Program-made: the position numbers and the translations under genes
The notes under the pieces: model-generated
Database searches by the model: none
What the model was told of the DNA's origin: nothing
What the model saw: only the letters and a program-made list of their open reading frames with translations
Part shown: one piece after another, positions 15,800-20,431 of the stretch
How the letters are laid out: each line of letters starts with the position of its first letter
Position numbering within the stretch: position 1 is the stretch's first letter
Assembly: GCA_040881945.1 (NCBI GenBank)
Contig: JBBECF010000128.1
Location: 1-20,431, forward strand
DNA: 20,431 nucleotides
Reading direction: 5' to 3'
From: JBBECF01 sp040881945
GTDB taxonomy: Bacteria; Pseudomonadota; Alphaproteobacteria; Dongiales; Dongiaceae

Positions 15800-17221
15800 A
15801 TGGCAAAGAAAATTCCCTTCGACGGCGATATCCTGATCATCGGCTTCGGATCGGTCGGCCATCCGACGCTGCCGCTGCTGCTCCGGCATCTCGACATGCC
15901 GGCGGCGCGCATCGCCGTGGTCGCGGCCGACGACCCCGGCGCCGACATCGCGCCGTACCGCGACGCCGGGGTCAAATTTTCGCGGACCCGGATCCGGCCG
16001 GACAACCTGGTCGAGGTGCTGTCGAGCCACGCCCGGGCCGGCGGCATCGTGCTCAACCTCAGCGTCGGCGTCAGCAGCCTGGCAACCATCGAGTGGTGCC
16101 AGGCGCATGGCGTGCGCTATCTCGACACCTGCGTCGAGCCGTGGCCCAACTATTACGAGAACCCCGAGATTCCGGCGGAGCAACGCACCAACTACTATCT
16201 GCGTTACCAGGTTCTGGAAAAGGCTCGGCGTTGGCCGCAGGGCAGCCCGAGCACGCTGGTGACGCACGGCGCCAATCCGGGGCTGATCAGCCATTTCGTC
16301 AAGGCCGGTCTGCTCGAGGTGGCGCGGGCGATAGGTCTCGAGGTCGCCCGGCCGGCGACCAAGGCGGAATGGGCGGCGCTCGCGCGGGCCACCGGTACCA
16401 AGGTCATCCACGTCGCCGAGCACGACACCCAGATCTCGTGCCGCCCGAAGCGGCCGGGCGAGTTCGTCAACACCTGGAGCGTGCCGGGGTTCTGGGGCGA
16501 GGGGCTGCAGCCGGCCGAAATCGGCTGGGGCACCCATGAAAAGACGCTGCCGGCGGACGCGCGGCGGCACCAAGTCGGCTCGCGCTCGGCGATCTTCCTC
16601 GGCCAGCCCGGCTGCATCACCGAGGTGCGCTCCTGGACGCCGATCGGCGGGCCGCTGATCGGCTTCTGCATCACGCACGGCGAATCGATCACCCTCAGCG
16701 ACTATCTGACCGTCTGGGAGGACGAAAAACCGGTGTACCGCCCGACGGTGAACTACGCCTATCACCCGTGCAACGACGCGGTGCTGTCCTTGCGCGAGCT
16801 CGCGATGTCGAACTGGAAGGTGCAGCCGGAGGCCCGATTGCTCGGCGCCGACATCGTCGAGGGTATCGACGAGCTGGGCGCGCTGCTCATGGGCGACCAC
16901 GGCGCGCTGTGGTACGGCTCGCAGCTCGGCATCGACGAGGCGCGCCGGCTGCTCGGGCCGGAGTTCAACGCCACCTCGATCCAGATCGCCGCCCCGGTCG
17001 TGGCCGGCGCCATCTGGATGATCGAGCACCCGAACCGCGGGCTGGTCGAGCCCGAGGAGCTCGACCACGAGCACATCCTCGGGTTCTGCCGGCCCTATCT
17101 CGGACCGGTCGTCGCGGAGCGATCGGACTGGACGCCCTTGCAGGGCCGCTCCGTGTTGTTCGAGGAGCCCGGGCTCGATCTCGATGATCCCTGGCAGTTC
17201 CAGAATTTCCGGGTGAGATGA
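15800..17221 (+). CDS. hss: homospermidine synthase
   Basis: A 473-aa protein of the length of bacterial Hss, which makes sym-homospermidine from putrescine (or putrescine and spermidine) with NAD. It has a saccharopine-dehydrogenase-like Rossmann start (ILIIGFGSVGHPTLPLLLRH), then NLSVGVSSLATIEWC, YLDTCVEPWPNYY and THGANPGLISHFVKAGL. The central region has CRPKRPGEFVNTWSVPGF and GWGTHEKTLP. The C-terminal region has LMGDHGALWYGSQL and HEHILGFCRPYLGPV. The ATG at 15800 is preferred to in-frame sites upstream because of GGGGAGGAG just before it. Homospermidine is a common polyamine in alphaproteobacteria. It converges on the DUF2125 gene. Confidence 0.93.
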   Translation: MAKKIPFDGDILIIGFGSVGHPTLPLLLRHLDMPAARIAVVAADDPGADIAPYRDAGVKFSRTRIRPDNLVEVLSSHARAGGIVLNLSVGVSSLATIEWCQAHGVRYLDTCVEPWPNYYENPEIPAEQRTNYYLRYQVLEKARRWPQGSPSTLVTHGANPGLISHFVKAGLLEVARAIGLEVARPATKAEWAALARATGTKVIHVAEHDTQISCRPKRPGEFVNTWSVPGFWGEGLQPAEIGWGTHEKTLPADARRHQVGSRSAIFLGQPGCITEVRSWTPIGGPLIGFCITHGESITLSDYLTVWEDEKPVYRPTVNYAYHPCNDAVLSLRELAMSNWKVQPEARLLGADIVEGIDELGALLMGDHGALWYGSQLGIDEARRLLGPEFNATSIQIAAPVVAGAIWMIEHPNRGLVEPEELDHEHILGFCRPYLGPVVAERSDWTPLQGRSVLFEEPGLDLDDPWQFQNFRVR

Positions 17222-17234
17222 CGAAAGGTCGCGC

Positions 17235-18275
17235 TCACTCCCAGCGGATCTTCGGCAGGGGCAACAGCCGCACCGGCCCGACATAGAGATGGCCGTCCTG
17301 CGCCGTGAGCGCGACCGCGATCTCGGGCCGGCCGTCGCCGGCGCCGGGCCGCGACAAAACCGACAGGACGATCTTGGCGATGCTGCCCTCGCGCGGCGGC
17401 ACGAGGCCCGACTCGACCAGGGCGTCGATGGTTTCGCCGTGGCCGCGCACGGTCGCCGACATGGCGGCGATCGGCTGCAATTCACCGTCGAGGGCGAAGG
17501 TGCCGTCGCCGGCGAGGCCGAGCGGCCCCCAGTCGAGCGCGAAGCGCTGCACCTCGAGCGTACCGCCGAGGTCGCGCCAGGCCGCGAGCGCGACGCGCAA
17601 CGGCCCGCGCGGGATGCCGCCTTGCAGCAGGCCGGCGGCCTCGACATGGGCGATCTCGCGCCCGAGCGGCGGCGGCGGATCGGCCGGCAGCGACAGGCGA
17701 TCGATGGCGACGTCGTAGCGCGCGGCGCCGTCCGGCCCGGCCGAGACGCCCGGCGGCGGCAGGCTGCCGCGGACCGCCGCGCGGTCGATGCGGACCGGCT
17801 CCCGTCCCGGCTCGGCAACGGCGACACCGGCGAACTCGAAGGCGAAGTCGGTCCGCCCGAGGCGGTGGTCCGCCGGCAGATCGAGGCGGCCTTCGGCGGC
17901 CGCCGCCTCCGCCGTGACCTCGCGCCGGCGATCGCCGTCGCGCCAGTTCAGGTCGTGACGCCCGGCAAAGCTCAGCTCGACGCTGAGCGGCGCCCACGGC
18001 CGCGCCGATCCGGCGATGGCCGGGCCGGACCAACGCCAGCCGTCGCCCGGCGCCACGATCGCGGGCGCCTCGAGCCGCGCGGTCAAGGCGAACGGAAACC
18101 CGCCGATCCGCGGCGGCGCGTAACTGACGCCATAGCCCTCGGCGCGACGCTCGTCGGCCCAACGCGCCACGCCGTCGGCGAGCGTCCGCGCCGCCAGATA
18201 CCAAAAGACGGCGTAGCCGGCAAAAAGAACGGCGACGCCGACGGCGATGCCGGCAAGAATCGGGCGGCGGCGCAT
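17235..18275 (-). CDS. DUF2125 domain-containing envelope protein
   Basis: A 346-aa protein with one N-terminal membrane segment (about 6-30: ILAGIAVGVAVLFAGYAVFWYLA) and a short basic N-terminus (MRRR), so it is probably inner-membrane-anchored with a periplasmic body. The body matches DUF2125 in pattern: YGVSYAPPRIGGFPFALTARL, then repeated beta-rich units with FAFEFAGVAV, ALDWGPLGLAGDGTFALD and a final DGHLYVGPVRLLPLPKIRW. The function of the family is unknown. The start is put at 18275 because the membrane segment follows directly; 15 further in-frame codons upstream are possible. It ends 13 bp from the hss stop, tail to tail. Confidence 0.88.
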   Translation of the reverse strand: MRRRPILAGIAVGVAVLFAGYAVFWYLAARTLADGVARWADERRAEGYGVSYAPPRIGGFPFALTARLEAPAIVAPGDGWRWSGPAIAGSARPWAPLSVELSFAGRHDLNWRDGDRRREVTAEAAAAEGRLDLPADHRLGRTDFAFEFAGVAVAEPGREPVRIDRAAVRGSLPPPGVSAGPDGAARYDVAIDRLSLPADPPPPLGREIAHVEAAGLLQGGIPRGPLRVALAAWRDLGGTLEVQRFALDWGPLGLAGDGTFALDGELQPIAAMSATVRGHGETIDALVESGLVPPREGSIAKIVLSVLSRPGAGDGRPEIAVALTAQDGHLYVGPVRLLPLPKIRWE

Positions 18276-18342
18276 GGCGGCGGAGTGTAGCCGCGGCGCG
18301 GGGGCGCCGTCGAGGCGCACTTGCCTCGCGGCCCGGCGCCGT

Positions 18343-18613
18343 TAGAGCATATCCCGGTCATTTGGAATCGGCTGCGTTGCGCCGTGGCGAGGCGATCCGC
18401 CAGGCGCGGCGCGAAGGTCGATGCGGGGCATCGGCCGAGCGGCGCAACGCCACGGGCGCCCGCCACGGCGCAACCCGCAGGGCCGGGGGATTTTGCGGCG
18501 TGGGTTCGTCGAAGGACTTGCGCGTAGGCACCGCTACGCGCTGCGCCCTTCTCCTGCCCGCGCCGCAAAATCCCTCCGGCGCAGCCGGTTCCAAATGACC
18601 GGGACATGCTCTA
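18343..18613. mobile_element. MITE-like element with 34-bp terminal inverted repeats
   Basis: The 271-bp unit fills most of the 360-bp gap before the ChaC-like gene. Its ends, 18343-18376 and 18580-18613, are inverted repeats matching at 32 of 34 positions. They begin TAGAGCAT and end ATGCTCTA, giving TA at both edges. Interior hairpins include a GATTTTGCGGCG/CGCCGCAAAATC pair (about 18489-18500 with 18561-18572), CGCGTAG/CTACGCG near 18530-18540, and a GC-rich palindrome near 18441-18474. There is no transposase gene; open frames inside are by-products of the palindromes. A non-autonomous IS630/Tc1-type element is the best guess. Confidence 0.7.
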
Positions 18614-18635
18614 GGATGGCCCGCGAACCCCGACG

Positions 18636-19205
18636 ATGAGCGCCCCCGATCCCTTCGCCGACCGCCGGCTGCATCCGCCGCCCGATCGCGACTTCTGGTT
18701 GTTCGCCTACGGCTCGCTGATGTGGCGGCCGGGGTTTGCGCATCTTGCCGCGGAGCCGGCGCTGCTGCGCGGCTACCACCGCGCCTTCTGCGTCTATTCG
18801 CACCGCTATCGCGGCACGCCCGAGAGCCCGGGCCTGGTGCTCGGCCTCGATCGCGGCGGCGCCTGCCGCGGCCGCGCCTTCCTGGTCGCCGCGGCGGACG
18901 GTCCGGGCGTCGCCGCGTACCTGCACGAGCGCGAAATGGTCACGGGCGTTTACGTGCCGCGCTGGCTGTCGGTGGAAATTCCCGGCCGGCGCGTGCGCGC
19001 CGCCGCCTATCTGGTGGATCGCCAACACCGGCAGTACGCCGGAAAGCTCCCGCCCGGGCGCACCGCCGAACTCATCGTGCAGGGCCGGGGGACGGCCGGA
19101 TCGAACCGCGAATACCTGGAAAACACCGTGCGCCATCTCGACGAGCTCGGCATCGCCGACGGCGCGCTGCACGAACTGCTGCGGCTGGTCGAGGCCAAGG
19201 GCTAG
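18636..19205 (+). CDS. ChaC-like gamma-glutamylcyclotransferase
   Basis: A 189-aa protein of the ChaC family, which cleaves glutathione to 5-oxoproline and Cys-Gly. The substrate loop FAYGSLMWRPGF (YGSL at 25-28) and the catalytic Glu100 (HEREMVTGVY) are both present. Other blocks are LRGYHRAFCVYSHRYRGTPE, a typical ChaC signature, and a C-terminal GSNREYLENTVRHLDELGI. The start at 18636 has no strong ribosome site (CGAACCCCGACG before it). The repeat element ends 22 bp upstream, so its promoter may lie in or be replaced by the element. Confidence 0.93.
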   Translation: MSAPDPFADRRLHPPPDRDFWLFAYGSLMWRPGFAHLAAEPALLRGYHRAFCVYSHRYRGTPESPGLVLGLDRGGACRGRAFLVAAADGPGVAAYLHEREMVTGVYVPRWLSVEIPGRRVRAAAYLVDRQHRQYAGKLPPGRTAELIVQGRGTAGSNREYLENTVRHLDELGIADGALHELLRLVEAKG

Positions 19206-19210
19206 ACGCC

Positions 19211-19227
19211 ATGACCCCGTGGGTCAT
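19211..19227. terminator. short hairpin between convergent genes
   Basis: ATGACCC (19211-19217) and GGGTCAT (19221-19227) form a perfect 7-bp stem with a 3-nt loop, 6 bp after the ChaC-like stop. No T-run follows. It could help end transcription from one or both sides; the evidence is weak. Confidence 0.25.
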
Positions 19228-19260
19228 CCGGGGTCGGCGATGAATTGACGGCGGCCGCGC

Positions 19261-19566
19261 CTAATCGGCGTCGGAGTCGTCGGAGTCTGTCGTAGCCTTT
19301 TTCGCCTTCTTCGCGGTCACGGGTTTGCGTCGCGCGGCCTTGACCGATTTCGCGGGGGCCTTGGCCTTCGCCGCCGCCTTATCGGCGGATTCCCGATCGG
19401 CTGCTTCCTTGTCGGAGAATTCCTTCGCCAGACGCAGCGCGCGCAGGCGTGAGATCTTATCAGCAACCTCCTGCTGCTCCTTCTCCCGATCTTTCAGGAC
19501 CTTCTTGTCCTGCTGCTTGATCTTGCCGAACTTTTCTTCGGCCCTCATCCTGATTGGACTCAGCAT
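19261..19566 (-). CDS. small lysine-rich charged coiled-coil protein, function unknown
   Basis: A 101-aa protein. Residues 7-58 are a highly charged helix (MRAEEKFGKIKQQDKKVLKD, then EKEQQEVADKISRLRALRLAKEFSDKEAADRE). Residues 60-93 are Lys/Ala/Pro-rich (AAAKAKAPAKSVKAARRKP), like histone H1-type tails, and the end is acidic (DSDDSDAD). No known domain is recognised. Nucleoid- or RNA-binding is possible from composition only. The ATG at 19566 has AGGA at good spacing; an inner ATG at 19548 is the alternative. Base composition is less GC-rich than in its neighbours. It lies downstream of the cold-shock gene on the same strand, 261 bp away. Confidence 0.75.
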   Translation of the reverse strand: MLSPIRMRAEEKFGKIKQQDKKVLKDREKEQQEVADKISRLRALRLAKEFSDKEAADRESADKAAAKAKAPAKSVKAARRKPVTAKKAKKATTDSDDSDAD

Positions 19567-19664
19567 GTCGGCAATCCTGTTGTTCGATGCGGTCCGGCGC
19601 CTGCGGCCGCATCGGCCCGACGTGTGAGCCGCACCGCCCGCGGGCAGGAGCGCGAGTTCAGCGG

Positions 19665-19692
19665 CGGCATGGGCGCATCGCGCCCCATGCCG
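19665..19692. other. strong hairpin upstream of the lysine-rich gene
   Basis: A 12-bp stem with one bulged C and a 3-nt loop: left arm 19665-19676, loop 19677-19679, right arm 19680-19692. It lies about 100 bp upstream of the lysine-rich gene start. The 261-bp gap between that gene and cspA holds this hairpin and the terminator-like one at 19792-19819; I see no gene in it. Confidence 0.35.
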
Positions 19693-19791
19693 TATGGCCG
19701 GTTGTCGAACTGGGCGCCGCGATGTCGGCAGCCCGACAGACTCGATCCGTCAGGCGATCGCCGGGTGTCCCGGTCCGGACGGCGGCCAACG

Positions 19792-19819
19792 GCCACCCCC
19801 GACCGAAGTCGGAGGTGGC
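19792..19819 (-). terminator. hairpin with TTCG loop just after the cold-shock gene
   Basis: A 12-bp stem (19792-19803 with 19808-19819, one C-A mismatch) closes a tetraloop that reads TTCG on the minus strand, the very stable C(UUCG)G type. It begins 9 bp after the cold-shock stop. There is no T-run, so termination may be weak or the hairpin may protect the 3' end of the mRNA. Confidence 0.5.
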
Positions 19820-19827
19820 GCCTGGCA

Positions 19828-20040
19828 TCAACGGTCGGCGACGCTCAGGTTTTCGGCCGACGACTTGCCGTTCTGTCCGGGTTGAACGTCGAAGGAAACC
19901 TTCTGGCCCTCGGCAAGGCTGCTGAGCCCGGCGCGTTCGACAGCGGAAATGTGGACGAAAACGTCCTTGGACCCGTCCTCAGGCTGGATAAAGCCAAAGC
20001 CCTTGGCGGGGTTGAACCACTTTACGATTCCAGTAGTCAC
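19828..20040 (-). CDS. cspA: cold-shock domain protein, CspA family
   Basis: A 70-aa single cold-shock domain, the normal length. The RNA-binding motifs are RNP1 (KGFGFI, 13-18) and RNP2 (VFVHIS, 27-32), after the usual GIVKWFNPAKGFGFIQPEDG start. It binds single-stranded RNA or DNA and probably acts as an RNA chaperone. The start codon is GTG at 20040 (protein begins MTTGIVKW), with AGAGG about 8 bp upstream. A clear promoter and a long leader lie upstream. Several paralogues are usual in this group, so the gene symbol denotes family only. Confidence 0.95.
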   Translation of the reverse strand: MTTGIVKWFNPAKGFGFIQPEDGSKDVFVHISAVERAGLSSLAEGQKVSFDVQPGQNGKSSAENLSVADR

Positions 20041-20182
20041 AGGGATACCTCTAACAAGTGTTGGAAAACGTGCCGCACACCTTGTAACGGCTCGGTCGCT
20101 CGTAACGCCCGCAATGTCAGGGGATCGCTATGCCAACCGATGGCACTGGCTCTTCAGGTAGCCCCGAAACGACTGCAAACGC
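20041..20182 (-). promoter_or_regulatory. long 5' leader of the cold-shock gene
   Basis: From the predicted start of transcription near 20182 to the GTG is about 140 nt, which is long for this compact window. Long structured leaders control translation of cspA genes at low temperature in other bacteria. GGTTGGCAT and similar short complementary stretches suggest folding, but no specific cold-box was identified. Confidence 0.45.
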
Positions 20183-20188
20183 ACCAAT

Positions 20189-20218
20189 AATATATAATCG
20201 ACCATCTGCTAAAGTCAA
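20189..20218 (-). promoter_or_regulatory. promoter of the cold-shock gene
   Basis: On the minus strand TTGACT (20213-20218) and TATATT (20189-20194) are separated by 18 bp. The surrounding AT-rich patch is unusual in this window. This is the best sigma-70-type promoter seen here. Confidence 0.6.
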
Positions 20219-20247
20219 GGACCCGCTAAGTCTTTGGAATAAATCGA

Positions 20248-20284
20248 GCGCCGGCAACGGCCGCCGAAAACGGCCGAGCGGCGC
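20248..20284 (-). terminator. GC-rich stem-loop, possible terminator of the minus-strand gene ending at 20372
   Basis: Outer arms GCGCCG (20248-20253) and CGGCGC (20279-20284) enclose inner arms CGGCCG (20258-20263) and CGGCCG (20271-20276). On the minus strand it is followed by an AT-rich TCGATTTATT. It lies between the gene ending at 20372 and the cold-shock promoter, where a terminator would be expected. Confidence 0.3.
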
Positions 20285-20306
20285 CGGCGGCCCGCGGCCA
20301 GCCGCC

Positions 20307-20316
20307 NNNNNNNNNN
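20307..20316. other. assembly gap (10 N)
   Basis: Ten unresolved bases lie in an extremely GC-rich, palindromic stretch. The true length of the gap is not known from the sequence. Confidence 0.99.
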
Positions 20317-20327
20317 AAACCGGCGGC

Positions 20328-20348
20328 GGGGGGCGGGGGGCGGGGGGC
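20328..20348 (+). repeat. three tandem GGGGGGC units
   Basis: G6 runs at 20328-20333, 20335-20340 and 20342-20347 are each followed by one C, preceded by shorter GG pairs. The plus strand could form a G-quadruplex. This likely explains the adjacent assembly gap. Confidence 0.7.
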
Positions 20349-20371
20349 GCCGGGCCGACGGCCGGCGCGGC

Positions 20372-20431
20372 TCAATGGGCTTCGGCGTATTCGACCCTGC
20401 GCGGATCCTCCACACGCTTGGACGCATCGAG
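20372..20431 (-). CDS. C-terminal end of an unidentified minus-strand gene, partial
   Basis: Reading the minus strand from the window edge gives LDASKRVEDPRRVEYAEAH and a TGA at 20372-20374. The composition (charged, no rare runs) looks like a real protein end, and a stem-loop lies beyond the stop. Nineteen residues are too few to name a family. The frame choice is uncertain because a neighbouring minus-strand frame is also open here, although that one runs into the gap. Confidence 0.35.
   Translation of the reverse strand, partial: LDASKRVEDPRRVEYAEAH

Noticed and set aside
15761..17827. Minus-strand 688-codon frame opposite homospermidine synthase and part of the DUF2125 gene
   Set aside because: Composition is that of a shadow frame, and both covered genes are well supported.
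18358..18598. Overlapping open frames on both strands inside the element at 18343-18613
   Set aside because: They mirror each other because the DNA is palindromic. No transposase motif is present.
19624..20190. Plus-strand 188-codon frame opposite the cold-shock gene and its leader
   Set aside because: It covers cspA, its promoter and its leader in antisense, and has no domain.

Overview
The window is GC-rich, densely packed bacterial chromosome. Gene content points to an alphaproteobacterium, most like the Rhodospirillales: a PhaR-regulated polyhydroxyalkanoate (PHA) cluster, a metX-metW pair, a chorismate mutase/hisC/tyrA aromatic operon, homospermidine synthase, a DUF2125 protein, and the nested palindromic intergenic repeats common in that class. 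This placement is inference from gene content. No rRNA, tRNA, CRISPR array, prophage or complete transposase gene was seen. It looks like core metabolism with small non-coding mobile repeats between genes.

Layout. (1) 1-1427: the 3' part of a PAS-GGDEF-EAL protein with a degenerate GGDEF motif and an apparently intact EAL domain. (2) 1445-1562: a compound palindromic element whose end contributes the phaR stop codon. (3) 1559-5848: the PHA region. phaR is divergent from a small coiled-coil gene (PhaE-like candidate), a class III-type PhaC, phaA and phaB. The small gene and phaC overlap out of frame by 215 bp. (4) 5873-6604: an AhpD/CMD-like protein and a stand-alone WYL-like protein. (5) 6589-8907 (minus strand): HAD hydrolase, glutathione S-transferase, a 96-bp palindromic repeat, and glyoxalase II (gloB). 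(6) 8979-11547: a methyltransferase-like gene convergent with metX-metW, whose own genes overlap by an ATGA. (7) 11664-15702: a tight operon of chorismate mutase with a degenerate prephenate-dehydratase/ACT-like tail, HisC-type aminotransferase, prephenate dehydrogenase and a DMT transporter with a very histidine-rich tail. (8) 15800-18275: homospermidine synthase, convergent with a DUF2125 protein. (9) 18343-18613: a MITE-like element with 34-bp terminal inverted repeats. (10) 18636-20040: a ChaC-like gamma-glutamylcyclotransferase, a small lysine-rich charged protein and a cold-shock protein with a long 5' leader. (11) The right edge has a 10-N assembly gap beside G6 runs and the last codons of an unidentified minus-strand gene.

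How the genes fit together. PhaA condenses acetyl-CoA, PhaB reduces the product, and PhaC polymerises it. PhaR probably represses the locus from the shared divergent region, where a short palindrome overlaps its own candidate -35. GloB, GST and ChaC all belong to glutathione-linked families. The chorismate mutase, HisC and TyrA genes form a coherent chorismate-to-tyrosine/phenylalanine block beside methionine genes.

The observations most worth a second look are the phaE-like/phaC overlap, the degenerate P-protein-like chorismate mutase, the two TA-bounded palindromic elements, and the histidine-rich transporter tail.
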